In this document: one piece after another, positions 37,354 to 46,700 of the stretch
Layout: each line of letters starts with the position of its first letter
Numbering within the stretch: position 1 is the stretch's first letter
Assembly (NCBI RefSeq): GCF_000332335.1
Contig: NZ_KB235948.1
Location: 3,016,587 to 3,080,586 of the forward strand
Reading direction: 5' to 3'
Source of the DNA: Kamptonema formosum PCC 10802
GTDB taxonomy: Bacteria; Cyanobacteriota; Cyanobacteriia; Cyanobacteriales; Oscillatoriaceae
Length of the DNA stretch: 64,000 bases
Program-made: the position numbers and the translations under genes
The notes under the pieces: model-generated
Databases searched by the model: none
Seen by the model: only the letters and a program-made list of their open reading frames with translations
Told to the model about the DNA's origin: nothing

Positions 37354-38015
37354 AAACTTTGCGATTGTCCTGCCGGTGCGCTTCAGCGGTTTGGGGAGAT
37401 CCCAAAACCTAGAGAGTGATACCAATCTGGGATTTTAGATGCTGGATTTTGGATTAAAAATCCGAGCGTCAAGGGGTTTTGGTCGTGCGGAAAAAATACT
37501 TATAGCAGTAGCCACTTAGGTTCGTACATTTCGGCCTCTTTTGCACCCCCGCACTCCCGCTCCTATTGTCCTAACCCATATTACTACTGGGATATAGACG
37601 TAGGTACGGCGTAGCGCTAACGCGCCGCTGCGCTAACGCCCGGCCTGAAGGTCTAATGTTTTAACCTAAGTGCATACTGCTATATCTGTCAACCCGCCCC
37701 CACGCTTTCATTTTGTTCTGCGCCAGCCAGAAAGAAAGGGGATAAGGGTGCCGGCACTTCTCTTACCACAAAGCGAGTATTTTGTCAAGACCTTTTGAAC
37801 GCCGGCAGTGCTGGACTAACATAAAAAAGGCACAGCCGGCTTGTGGGGTGCCGGTGCCGGCAGCAACGGCAGCCGCGCCAAAGCCAAAACGCCTCAGCTA
37901 GGAGCGACCCCGCGCAGCCGGTGCCCAAAGTTGGTTGGGGCGATCCACCCCAGGCCGAGAAATGAAAAGCCGCCAAATGCAGCCGGCACCGACCGCCCCG
38001 CAGAGGATACCCGCC
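37354..38015. other. Intergenic region with MITE-like element
   Basis: It contains the inverted-repeat element at 37501-37684 and a GGATTTTGGATT short repeat near 37440. No gene is visible. Confidence 0.6.
37501..37684. mobile_element. MITE-like element with 22-bp terminal inverted repeats
   Basis: The ends TATAGCAGTA-GC-CACTTAGGTT (37501-37522) and their inverted counterpart (37663-37684, with TG in place of GC) match at 20 of 22 positions. The 184-bp element has no coding capacity. Inside it are two CGCTAACGC copies. TATAGCA ends also occur near 9713 and 20571, so a family is likely. Confidence 0.8.
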
Positions 38016-38210
38016 ATGCAGCCAAATAGCGACGATACCCGCCAACCCCCCCTCTCCTCAGAGACGGACAGCCCCAACCTGGACTCGCCGGAATTCCAGC
38101 GGGGATACCGGGATGGGTACACCCACGAATCCCAGCAATCCCAGCATCCCGACTACCTTGCCGGTTATGTCCACGGCTCAAAAGACCGCGTGCTGTACCG
38201 CGACTGCTGA
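38016..38210 (+). CDS. Small conserved cyanobacterial protein
   Basis: 64 residues from an ATG at 38016 with GAGGA nine bases upstream. After a polar N-terminus it reads FQRGYRDGYTHESQQSQHPD and YLAGYVHGSKDRV, a pattern of two GYxxG motifs. This is a recurring small soluble protein type in cyanobacteria; function unknown. It ends 6 bp before the convergent tRNA-Thr gene. Confidence 0.65.
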   Translation: MQPNSDDTRQPPLSSETDSPNLDSPEFQRGYRDGYTHESQQSQHPDYLAGYVHGSKDRVLYRDC

Positions 38211-38216
38211 CACAAA

Positions 38217-38287
38217 GCCGATGGTGGGACTCGAACCCACGACCACCTGATTACGAATCAAGAGCTCGACCTCTGAGCTACATCGGC
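38217..38287 (-). tRNA. tRNA-Thr (anticodon CGU)
   Basis: 71 nt on the minus strand. The acceptor stem GCCGATG/CATCGGC pairs fully. The D-arm is GCTC...GAGC, the anticodon arm CTTGA-TTCGTAA-TCAGG with one G-U pair, and the T-arm GTGGG-TTCGAGT-CCCAC. Loop positions 34-36 are CGT, which reads the Thr codon ACG. CCA is not encoded. Confidence 0.95.
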
Positions 38288-38330
38288 ACTTTTTTATACT
38301 ATAGCACGGGTTTTTGGTAAGATCAACATC

Positions 38331-39528
38331 ATGATAGTGCTGGAATACAAGTTGCGAGGAAAAAAACAGCAGTTCTTGGCCCTTGACGAGGCCATCCGAA
38401 CCGCTGTCTTCATTCGCAACAAGTGTGTCCGGTACTGGATGGAGCGTCGGGGCGTCAAGCAAGCCGACCTCCACAAGCTCTGCGCCCAACTGGCCAAAGA
38501 ATTTGAGTGGGCCCGCAAGCTGAACTCAATGGCCCGCCAAGCGAGTGCCGAGAGAGCCTGGTTCTCCATAACCCGCTTTTACGCAAACTGCAAAGCCCAC
38601 AAACCCGGTAAGAAAGGATATCCCAAGTTCAAAAGTCGGGGTGATTCCGTAGAGGTAAAATTTAGTCTTGAATTTCTTGCGCAATCCTACAGAACGTGAT
38701 ACAATAAAAACAGAGCTCAAAATTGATATAGCCCATCAGTCAGAGCCGAAAAGGTGAGTCGCGACTTCAGTTACTGCTTGATTTTCTGTCAGCCTTCGAG
38801 ACTTCCGACACGGTTGCCAAGGCCAAACGAAAAATCATATCTAAAACAGTCAGAGCGATGATGAAGAACGGCTATGTCAGCACCCGATTGGGTGGTTCAA
38901 AGGCGTCTCATCTGCGTATCCCAGTTGCGGATTTACGCGCTTCACGAGACTAGAATGGTGCTTTTGGGATTTTCCTGAAAGCTTTGCGGGATACCGCCTC
39001 TATCACTTTTACCGGTGATAGTGCTATCGTTGCATTGTCCGGGAATACCTCGAATAATGTCGCGTAAATGTATCAGACAGCGCAGGGATTTTGCTGTCAA
39101 GACGGCAATGGCGTTAGTAAAGTCGGCAGACTTGATTGTTTACGAAGACCTGAAAGTGCACAACAAGCGTCAAAAACCACTTCCTCGCTAAGTCCATATA
39201 CGATGCAGCGTGGACACTGTTCATTCGGTGGGTCGAACACTACGCCAAGATGCACCGAATTGTCACAGTGGCAGTCCCCCCCCACTACACCTCGCAGGAG
39301 TGTTCGGGTTGTGGGCATCGCGCCAGAAAAAGCCTGAGCGACCGCACCCACCAGTGTGCCAAGTGTGGGCTGAGGCTGCACCGCGACCACAACGCTGCCA
39401 TCAAAATTAAGCTCAAAGGGCTCCTGATTCTGGGATCCAGTACCGCCGGGCAGGCGGGAACTCACGCCTGGGGAGAGATGGCCGCTACTTTGCAGCGGGA
39501 AACCGCTGCGGAGCAAGTCAGCTCGTAG
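38331..39528 (+). pseudogene. tnpB: IS605-type TnpB, chimeric and frameshifted
   Basis: The N-terminal part (38331 to about 38655: FIRNKCVRYWMERRGVKQAD, GKKGYPKFKSRGDSVE) and the C-terminal part (about 39060-39528: RRDFAVKTAMALVKSADLIV, YEDLKVHN, then YTSQECSGCG and CAKCG with RDHNAA) are clear TnpB. The middle, with the first RuvC aspartate, is replaced by about 400 bp of unrelated sequence. There is also a frameshift near 39190, where SIYDAAWTLFIRWVEHYAK resumes in another frame. TnpB is an RNA-guided nuclease related to Cas12; this copy cannot be active. No TnpA is adjacent. Confidence 0.9.
38735..38953 (+). other. 72-codon coding-like frame without canonical start, inside tnpB remnant
   Basis: Between the two TnpB parts the frame 38735-38953 reads like genuine protein: LLDFLSAFETSDTVAKAKRK, IISKTVRAMMKNGYVSTRLG, ending IPVADLRASRD. 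No ATG, GTG or TTG precedes it in frame, so it is probably the 3' end of another gene joined into the tnpB remnant. I do not recognise the family. Confidence 0.45.
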
Positions 39529-39556
39529 AACCAGGAATCCCTACCTTTTGGGAGAC

Positions 39557-39705
39557 TGGGAGTGTCAAGAAGCGGTTGCTCTGCCACTTACTACCTCTCG
39601 CGGGGATGGGGAGTGTCAAGAGTCAAGAGCTCTACCACTTAACACAATCTCCCGGGAATGGGGAATGTCAAGAATCAGGTGCTCTACCTCTGAACGCGAC
39701 ACCGG
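39557..39705 (-). repeat. Three 51-52 bp repeats resembling tRNA 5' halves
   Basis: Units share GGGAGTGTCAAGA at 39558, 39609 and 39661 (last one GGGAATGTCAAGA), and each contains GCTCT[AG]CCACTTA or GCTCTACCTCTGA. On the minus strand this is a tRNA D-arm (AGAGGTAGAGC) followed by an anticodon-arm-like segment (CCTGATTCTTGAC). No unit can form a complete cloverleaf. Confidence 0.65.
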
Positions 39706-39770
39706 CACACAACGGCAGCCGCAGATTATAGCATGATTGCTGGAAATTGTCACCCAGCAACCAAACTATA

Positions 39771-41561
39771 TCAATTCGCCAGCACCGGCTCTGCACTCGT
39801 GAAGCCGATCGCCCCAGAATAAACCAAGCCCCGCTGCATGTCAAGCGTCAGCATCGTACCGTCCCGAATAATTTTGGTAGCATTCTTCACCCCCAAAATC
39901 ACCGGCACCCCGAGGCGCATGCCAATCACCGCCGCGTGAGAGGTCAGGCTTTCCTCCTCAGTAATCACCCCCGCCGCCTTGCGCATGGCCTCCACAAAAT
40001 CCGCACTGGTGCGGGGAACCACCAAAATCTCGCCCGGGTGGAAATTGCCCACTTCCGCAGCGCTTGCCGCCACCCGCGCCCGACCGCTGACGGACCCCTG
40101 GCCCATGCTAGTGCCCTTGCCCAGCACTGCGGTCACCACCTCAACCTTAATCAAATCGGTTGAGCCGGCAACGCCTTGCAGCGTCCCCGCCGTCATCACC
40201 ACCAAATCCCCATCCGACACCAAGTGCTTCTCCTGAGCCACACTGATAGCCGCTTGGAAAGTCTGGGCCGTTGAGGGCAAGTCCAGCACCAGCAGGGGCT
40301 TCACCCCCCACACCAGCTGCAATTGCCGCGCCACCTCCACATGAGGCGTCACCGCCAGTACCGGCGTGATCGGTCGGAACTTGGAGACGTTCCGCGCCGT
40401 AGCGCCGGTTTTGGTCAGCGTCATAATTGCCGAGGCCCCCAGCTGCTGGGCGATCTGGCCAACGGCTTGACTGATAGCGTTAGGGATCGACCGGCCCGGG
40501 GCGTCGCTGGCCACATTGCAGGTAATTTTGTCCCGCTCAATCCGCTCAGCGATTCTAGCCATCGTCTCCACAGCGGCGACCGGATATTTGCCCACGGCTG
40601 TTTCATTAGAGAGCATCACCGCATCCGTACCGTCGAGAATCGCATTCGCCACATCCGAAATTTCGGCGCGAGTCGGGCGGGGGCTGCTGACCATGCTGTC
40701 TAGCATCTGGGTTGCCGTAATCACCGGAATCCCCAGCCGGTTGGAGGTAGCAATCAGGCGCTTCTGCAAAATCGGCACGTCCTCTGCCGGCAGCTCCACC
40801 CCCAAATCGCCCCTGGCCACCATAACCCCATCGCACAGGGAGAGGATGGCTTCCATTTGCTCAATCGCCTCGTGCTTTTCAATCTTGGCAATCACCGGCA
40901 CCCGCTTGCCGGTGCTGGCGATAATCTCTTTAATTTCCAGCACATCTTCCGGGTTGCGGACGAAGCTGAGGGCCACCCAGTCCACGCCCTGATCCAGACC
41001 GAACAGCAAATCCTGCCGGTCCTTGTCGGTGAGCGCCCGAATCGACAGGTAAACCTGAGGAAAATTAACCCCTTTATTGTTAGAGAGCGTGCCGCCGACC
41101 ACCGTGCGGCAGTGCAGTTCGCGGGCGGCGCGGTCAACTTTTTCCACGCGCATCTCGACCCTGCCGTCATCGAGCAGAATCACAGCTCCTGCCGGCACTT
41201 CATCCGCCAGGGGCTCGTAGGTGACAGAGGAGATGTGCTGCGTGCCGGGAACGATCCGGCTGGTCAAAATGAAGGGATCGCCTTTTTCCAGGACAATCGA
41301 GCCGGTTTCAAAGCGCCCCAAGCGAATTTTCGGCCCTTGCAGGTCTTGCAAAATGCCCACCGGCTGGTTGAGTTCGAAAGAAGTCTGCCGGATTAAGCGA
41401 ATATTGCGCTGGTGATCTTCGTGACTGCCGTGAGAGAAATTGAGTCGCAGAGTTGTAGCGCCGGCTTGTATCAGCGCCCGCAACACTTCGGGGCTGCTGG
41501 TTGCGGGGCCAATCGTGGCGACAATTTTAGTCCGGCGCAGAGAGGAACGCAGATGTTGCAT
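39771..41561 (-). CDS. pyk: Pyruvate kinase with C-terminal phosphohistidine-type domain
   Basis: 596 residues from the ATG at 41561 (MQHLRSSLRRTKIVATIGPA); the longer open frame lacks conservation. Converts phosphoenolpyruvate and ADP to pyruvate and ATP. Motifs: RLNFSHGSHEDH, the active-site VIAKIEKHEAIEQ, VMVARGDLGVELP and ITATQMLDSM. The catalytic core ends near residue 480. A further domain (about 490-580) contains LTSHAAVIGMRLGVPVI, like the swivelling phosphohistidine domain of PEP synthase, an extension also known in Bacillus and cyanobacterial enzymes. It converges on the tnpB remnant. Confidence 0.96.
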   Translation of the reverse strand: MQHLRSSLRRTKIVATIGPATSSPEVLRALIQAGATTLRLNFSHGSHEDHQRNIRLIRQTSFELNQPVGILQDLQGPKIRLGRFETGSIVLEKGDPFILTSRIVPGTQHISSVTYEPLADEVPAGAVILLDDGRVEMRVEKVDRAARELHCRTVVGGTLSNNKGVNFPQVYLSIRALTDKDRQDLLFGLDQGVDWVALSFVRNPEDVLEIKEIIASTGKRVPVIAKIEKHEAIEQMEAILSLCDGVMVARGDLGVELPAEDVPILQKRLIATSNRLGIPVITATQMLDSMVSSPRPTRAEISDVANAILDGTDAVMLSNETAVGKYPVAAVETMARIAERIERDKITCNVASDAPGRSIPNAISQAVGQIAQQLGASAIMTLTKTGATARNVSKFRPITPVLAVTPHVEVARQLQLVWGVKPLLVLDLPSTAQTFQAAISVAQEKHLVSDGDLVVMTAGTLQGVAGSTDLIKVEVVTAVLGKGTSMGQGSVSGRARVAASAAEVGNFHPGEILVVPRTSADFVEAMRKAAGVITEEESLTSHAAVIGMRLGVPVILGVKNATKIIRDGTMLTLDMQRGLVYSGAIGFTSAEPVLAN

Positions 41562-42433
41562 GAATAAAAATCCAGTGCGGGGTAGAGCGGAAAGGATTCC
41601 CCTTACGTGTTTCAATCCCGAAAAGGGATTCAATCAAGCATCCTACTCTACGCGCAGATAATTCTACAACAACAATCCCCCCAATGCCTGACAGGTGGCG
41701 CGGCGCGAGGAGTTATCGGGCTTTTTTGATGGCCTGCGAGTTCCCTGCCCGGGGGGGGAGAGATCACAAGTGTAGGTGTTCTGTAAAACCCTTATCCCAC
41801 ATGGATTTCAGCCATAAAGTCCCCTCAAGCGATCGAGTCCGGCGCAGTTCTGGGGCTGCATGGTTTTCAGGGGCCCCCCAAATGCCAGCTTCAGAGGGGA
41901 TTTCACCTTTGCCACCGAGATCCCACGCGCTCTCTGTTCGGTTTACCGCATAAGGAATTACGGGAAACCGAAAAAAGAGAGCAGTTTCAGGCACACCGGC
42001 AACCGTCACCCCCCCAAAATGCCACCCAAGAGGGAATTTCACCTTTGCCAGCGAGCTACCACTCGCTGGCTGTTCGGTTTACCGCATCAGGAATTACGGG
42101 AAACCGAAACAAGAGAGCAGTTTCAGGCACACCGGCAACCGTCACATCCCAAAATGCTAGTTTCAGAGGGGGGACAGGCCGAACGCAGCCCTACGCCTTT
42201 TATCCCAGGCCACGGATGTCCTAAGCAATATGACTGCGGCTATAACAGTAGGTGCACGCCTAACACAGAGAAAAAACCCACCCCCGAAAGGAGGGGAGAG
42301 GGGCGTCGCGGGCCGCCCCCTGGCTCGCCGGTGCTAGAATGGGTGGCGGGAGAGCCGGTCTAAAAGCGCCACCCTCAAGGCGGCTGTAGCGTTTAACCCC
42401 AGTTCAGCGGATTGCTCAAATTTCACAAAGCGA
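41562..42433. other. Intergenic region with 136-bp direct repeats
   Basis: 870 bp between the divergent pyk and rnz genes. It contains a single CRISPR-repeat-like GTTTCAATCCCGAAAAGGG near 41609 with no array, and the direct repeats at 41881-42173. No gene is convincing. Confidence 0.6.
41881..42173. repeat. Two 136-bp direct repeats plus a partial third
   Basis: Copies at 41881-42017 and 42018-42151, and a fragment at 42152-42173. Each contains an imperfect hairpin, TGTTCGGTTTACCG ... CGGGAAACCGAA, with an outer TCTCT/AGAGA pair, and ends TTTCAGGCACACCGGCAACC. Differences are scattered, so the duplication is not recent. Confidence 0.85.
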
Positions 42434-43393
42434 GTGCAGATTACATTTTTAGGAACTAGCTCTGGTGTCCCGACCCGGTCGCGCAATGTCTCCGGCGTCG
42501 CCTTGCGCCTGCCCCAGCGGGCGGAATTCTGGCTGTTTGACTGCGGGGAAGGCACCCAGCACCAAATCCTGCGCAGCGACCTCAAAATCAGCCAGCTGAC
42601 TCGGATTTTTATCACCCACACGCACGGAGACCACATTTTCGGCTTGATGGGCCTGCTAGCCAGCGTCGGGCTCGCCGGCAATCCCCACCGCATCGATATT
42701 TACGGCCCAAGTGGGCTGAGTGACTACCTGCAAGCCTGCCAGCGCTACTCCCACACGCATTTTTCTTACCCGATTAAGGTGCACAAAAACCAGCCCGGGG
42801 TAATTTATGAAGATGAGGAGTACACGGTTAGCTGCGGACGCCTGGAACACCGCGTCACCGCCTTTGGCTACCGGGTGACGGAAAAAGACCGGCCCGGACA
42901 GTTCAATGTGGAAAAAGCGAAGGAGCTGGGAATTCCTGCTGGCCCTCTCTATGGCCAGCTGAAGCGGGGCGAAACCGTGACTCTGCCAGACGGGCGACAA
43001 TTTAATGGGGCAGAGTTTTGCGGACTGCCGCAAGTAGGCCGCAAAATTGCTTACTGTACGGACACGGTTTACTGTGAGGGGGCCGTAGAGCTGGCCCGGG
43101 ATGCGGACGTCCTGATTCACGAAGCCACTTTTGCCCATCAAGACGCCCAGATGGCCTGCGACCGCTTGCACTCAACTTCGACGATGGCGGCGCAAGTGGC
43201 TCTGCGGGCGGGGGTGAAGCAGCTGCTGATGACTCATTTCAGCCCTCGCTACGCGCCGGGGAATGATATTGTCCTCGACGATTTGCTGCAAGAAGCCCGC
43301 GCTATCTTCCCCAATACTGATATGGCTTATGATTTTCTCACTTGGGAGGTTCCCCGACGCCAGACGCCAGAACTGGCCGCAACGAGCCCTTAG
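42434..43393 (+). CDS. rnz: Ribonuclease Z
   Basis: 319 residues of the metallo-beta-lactamase fold. It cuts the 3' trailer from tRNA precursors that lack encoded CCA; the one tRNA in this window lacks CCA. The zinc-binding HTHGDH motif is at 62-67, with GCGEGTQHQ-like [12 protein letters not shown] before it and [10 protein letters not shown] near the C-terminus. [14 protein letters not shown] matches the family. The start is GTG at 42434, giving [14 protein letters not shown] as expected; no ATG is nearby. Confidence 0.96.
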   Translation: MQITFLGTSSGVPTRSRNVSGVALRLPQRAEFWLFDCGEGTQHQILRSDLKISQLTRIFITHTHGDHIFGLMGLLASVGLAGNPHRIDIYGPSGLSDYLQACQRYSHTHFSYPIKVHKNQPGVIYEDEEYTVSCGRLEHRVTAFGYRVTEKDRPGQFNVEKAKELGIPAGPLYGQLKRGETVTLPDGRQFNGAEFCGLPQVGRKIAYCTDTVYCEGAVELARDADVLIHEATFAHQDAQMACDRLHSTSTMAAQVALRAGVKQLLMTHFSPRYAPGNDIVLDDLLQEARAIFPNTDMAYDFLTWEVPRRQTPELAATSP

Positions 43394-43396
43394 GAA

Positions 43397-43948
43397 TTAG
43401 TTAGCGGCTAATCGCTCGCTGGCCATATGGTGAGTGTGGCAGGTGTTATGACAGACCGGCAGCTCCAAGGGAATCACCACACCAGGGGCGGTTTTGCTTT
43501 CGGCAGCACTCTCCTCGCCGTTATCCTCCTGGGAAACCACTGCGAGCAAGCGGTGGCGAATGGAGCTCAGATGGTTCTGAGAGTTCACCGGCTCTCTCGG
43601 CATGGGAACCTCTGTGTTTGGCCAACTGGGTAAATCGTTGCACGGACAGGATGCCGCTGGCATGCCCACCGTCCGGATGGGGAGGGGCATGGGGCAGCGA
43701 GCGCACTGAATTATTTCCCACTCTGGCGTCAGTAACTGGGCGATGGTTTCTGAGGTGCCTTCCAAGTAGCAGTCTCCCGATTCCGGAGAGGTAATTCTCT
43801 GCCAGCACGCTTCAAATTGACGGCTGTAATGAGCGCCTCTAAGTACCGGCACAGGGAGCAAAGCTTCCTGTCCGTTGTTTGCAAAAACTTTCTTTCCCAG
43901 CTGAAACCAATAGGCGAGATATTGTCTGACTTGATTTGCGGATGCCAT
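43397..43948 (-). CDS. Conserved cyanobacterial protein, function unknown
   Basis: 183 residues. The first 100 (VRQYLAYWFQLGKKVFANNG, FEACWQRITSPESGDCYLEG, EWEIIQCARCPMPLP) look like a conserved cyanobacterial domain with a CxxC pair. The remainder is low in conservation, Pro-rich and ends with several His (CHNTCHTHHM), which could bind metal. Stop codon 3 bp after the convergent rnz stop. No function assigned. Confidence 0.7.
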   Translation of the reverse strand: MASANQVRQYLAYWFQLGKKVFANNGQEALLPVPVLRGAHYSRQFEACWQRITSPESGDCYLEGTSETIAQLLTPEWEIIQCARCPMPLPIRTVGMPAASCPCNDLPSWPNTEVPMPREPVNSQNHLSSIRHRLLAVVSQEDNGEESAAESKTAPGVVIPLELPVCHNTCHTHHMASERLAAN

Positions 43949-44682
43949 AACTGATTAGACTTGAGTTCATCACAAAAAAAGATGGCTGCAATCCTGTTCG
44001 GCTGCGGGCGGATGCGACGGTAGCGCATCTGGCGGCGGCATTTATTCTTGTCTCTCTATACTTGGCACTCGGCGGGATTTCGCACTCCTCCCAATGGGTG
44101 AATAAAACTAGGCAAACTGCATTTATTTAGCCTCAGACCGTTAGAGGAATCTTGGGGAAAATCTTATCAAACACCGAGCTAAGATTATTCTTGCCAAAAC
44201 TTGGTTACTCCTCACGCCGGCGATGTTGACTGTACCCGAAGCCGTATTTTCTTATGTCTGGTGCTTAACGATTTGGAAAATTTACCGAAATAAAAGGCCA
44301 GAATCCGGCCTCTCCCTCTGTGGGGGGGCTGGCGGTCGTTCGCCAGAGCGCCAGAGATCCCCCGCTCCTGAGCTCCCCTGAGCGGAGCCGTTTTGCCCAA
44401 CTGGGATGTGGCCATTTTGTCCCGGCTGCTACCCCTGACCCTGAAGGAAAATACTGCACGTTCCAACGCAGGGTGAATGAATCAGTCGCTCACCCGTTCT
44501 TTACAAAAAGTTAAAAATATTCTTCATACTTAGATTTTCGCTATCTGTCTTGAGGGGACAGGGGTGGCGGGACCGGATGCTGCCGGTCGGACAAATCACC
44601 AGAATGTAAGGCTCCTAGTTCTATGCTAGCTCTTGCAAAGGATAATCCGCTCAGGACAGCACTTTAAATAATGCAACATTTT
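43949..44682. other. Intergenic region, nothing recognised
   Basis: About 730 bp between a minus-strand hypothetical gene and the end of cobU. I see no gene, no repeat family member and no clear regulatory site. Confidence 0.4.
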
Positions 44683-45270
44683 TTAACCTTGTGGGGGGCG
44701 GGTGCTATCAGGCGGCAGGGGCGAAGCGAGGGCGCTGAGGTTGAGAGCGTGACCGCCGGCAACGAGGTAAACGGGATTGGCGATGGCACCCAAGCGGCGG
44801 ACGAGCAGGCCAAGCCGGTCGCGGAACAGCCGCCCGGCTCGATAGGCCGGCACGACGCCCCAGCCGGTTTCTTCGGCAACGAAAATTACCAGTCTGGCAC
44901 GAGTCCCCTGGAGACTGGCGAGCAACTCTTGCTGGGTTCGCTCCCAGCCGGCAGTGTCGAGCTCTAAGAGGTTGGCAACCCACGTTCCCAGAGAGTCAAC
45001 CAGCAAGCCGGTTGCCACTGGCGCGGCGGCGATGGCGGCAGGCAGCTCGGCAGGCACTTCCAGGGTAGCCCAACTTTGGCAGCGGCGCTGCCGGTGCCCT
45101 TCAATGCGCGCCTGCCACTCCACATCCGCTGGGTCAGCCACAGCCGTAGCCACATAGAGCACCGGCAAGCCCGCCTGCATGGCCAAGCTTTCCGCCCACT
45201 CACTTTTGCCAGACCGGGCCGGGCCCGTTACCAAAATCACTTGCCTTCCAGGTGCAGCTTCAGGGTTCAT
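44683..45270 (-). CDS. cobU: Adenosylcobinamide kinase/guanylyltransferase
   Basis: 195 residues from the ATG at 45270 (MNPEAAPGRQVILVTGPARS). Phosphorylates and then guanylylates adenosylcobinamide in assembly of the B12 nucleotide loop. The P-loop GPARSGKS is at 16-23, WATLEVPAELPAAI and LLVDSLGTWVANLL carry the family pattern, and VAEETGWGVVPAYRAGRLFRD is a CobU signature. The longer open frame upstream is unconserved. No other cob genes lie next to it, and I could not find a cobalamin riboswitch upstream. Confidence 0.94.
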   Translation of the reverse strand: MNPEAAPGRQVILVTGPARSGKSEWAESLAMQAGLPVLYVATAVADPADVEWQARIEGHRQRRCQSWATLEVPAELPAAIAAAPVATGLLVDSLGTWVANLLELDTAGWERTQQELLASLQGTRARLVIFVAEETGWGVVPAYRAGRLFRDRLGLLVRRLGAIANPVYLVAGGHALNLSALASPLPPDSTRPPQG

Positions 45271-45640
45271 CAAGGTTAAACTGGAGATTGATTTTATTGG
45301 GGTGATGGGTGATTTGTCCCCCGGTGTGCGGCTCAGGCGCGATTGGCAAGGGAGTCGGGACAGCATTCGTGGGGAGAACCCTGTGTGCTTCTCCCTGCCC
45401 CTCACCCCCAGAGGGGGCCGGCGCTCTCCCCAACAAGGGCTGCCCCACACACTTCTAATATCCATTTCGGCTGAATACCCCTAATATAGTTGAGTGGGGG
45501 CATTGGGCACTGGGCATGGGGCATTGCTCATCCTCCTCTCCCAGCTCAGAATAGAGATTAATCAACCGGAAATGAGATAATTTCCCACTTTTGCTACAGA
45601 CTCAAAACAAACCGCTAACAACTCCTGACAGATTCAGTTT
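45271..45640. other. Intergenic region with heptamer tract
   Basis: Divergent promoters for cobU and the glycosyltransferase are expected here. A GGGCATTGGGCACTGGGCAT heptamer tract lies at 45490-45530. Nothing else is recognised. Confidence 0.45.
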
Positions 45641-46585
45641 ATGCCGGCTCCCCTGGTTTCTGCGATTATCTGCACCCACAATCGGGACACCTATTTAGGC
45701 GCTGCCACTGACAGTTTGCTCCAGCAGGATTTCCCAGATTTTGAAGTCGTGGTGGTAGATAATGCCTCAACTGACCGCACTCGCTCTGTCGTGGCAGAAA
45801 GACTCTCCGACACGCGCCTGAAGTACGTTTACGAACCGGCAGTCGGTCTTTCTGTGGCTCGCAACACCGGCGCAAAAGAGTCGCGCGGCGGGATTCTCGC
45901 CTATCTCGACGATGATGCCGTTGCTAGTCCGGGCTGGCTGAGCAGCCTCTGCGCAGCGTATCAAAGCAACGAAAAACTGGCAGTTGCCGGCGGCAAAGTC
46001 ACTTTGCTCTGGCCACCGGGACTGCACCCGCCGTCGTGGCTGTCTGAGGGACTCGCCGGCAACTTGGGCGCTTACGACCTGGGGGATGAGGTCGTTTACA
46101 TCTCGGAACCGGGACTGACGCCCAGAGGCTTGAACTACTCTATCCGCCGGTCATTCCTGGAGCAAATTGGCGGCTTTGATATTAATCTGGGTCGCATTGG
46201 CAAAAAGCTATTATCAAATGAAGAACTGCAGGTAACCGAACTGGCCCTAAGGCTGGGCTGGCAGGTGGCCTATCTCCCCGAGGCCCTTGTGGCCCACAAC
46301 GTGGCTCCAGAGCGGATCAACCGGTCGTGGTTTTTGCAGCGGGGCTGGTGGCAGGGCATTAGCGAGTGCTACCGGGAACAGCTGGCCGGTCGCGCCGGCA
46401 TCAGCCAGCTGGCGCGAGGGGGGGAACGGTTTGTGCGAGGGCTTTACAAGTCTGTTAAATATTTTAGCAACCCCGCCCAGCGCTTCGACAATTTTGTGTA
46501 TGCCTGCGGTCAAATTGGCTATTTAAGTGCCGCTATTAACGGCATGATCTTCCCGCAAAAATCGGCAAACCGCCAGCCAGAGTAA
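45641..46585 (+). CDS. Glycosyltransferase family 2
   Basis: 314 residues. GT-A fold enzyme that transfers a sugar from a nucleotide donor. The N-terminus SAIICTHNRDTYLGAATDSL is typical; the metal-binding DxD is Asp90-92 in LAYLDDDAV. The middle has PRGLNYSIRRSFLEQIGGFD and the ED-like NEELQVTELALRLG. There is no clear membrane segment. With the next two genes it forms a short envelope-polysaccharide group. Acceptor and sugar are unknown. Confidence 0.92.
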   Translation: MPAPLVSAIICTHNRDTYLGAATDSLLQQDFPDFEVVVVDNASTDRTRSVVAERLSDTRLKYVYEPAVGLSVARNTGAKESRGGILAYLDDDAVASPGWLSSLCAAYQSNEKLAVAGGKVTLLWPPGLHPPSWLSEGLAGNLGAYDLGDEVVYISEPGLTPRGLNYSIRRSFLEQIGGFDINLGRIGKKLLSNEELQVTELALRLGWQVAYLPEALVAHNVAPERINRSWFLQRGWWQGISECYREQLAGRAGISQLARGGERFVRGLYKSVKYFSNPAQRFDNFVYACGQIGYLSAAINGMIFPQKSANRQPE

Positions 46586-46700
46586 CGTAGGATTTTGAGG
46601 TGACATTGAAGGGAAGCTCCCCCTGAAGGGCATCTAAAATCAAACAGCTATTGGCTAAGAATCAGTCCACAACCCAGACTTCCTGTTCAAACTCCCTATC

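Noticed and set aside
41605-41640. CRISPR-repeat-like GTTTCAATCCCGAAAAGGG; a similar GTTTCAATCCCGTTCCCGG near 19322
   Set aside because: Each occurs once with no spacer-repeat array and no cas genes in the window.
45271-45640. Possible cobalamin riboswitch upstream of cobU
   Set aside because: I could not find the conserved B12-box sequence.
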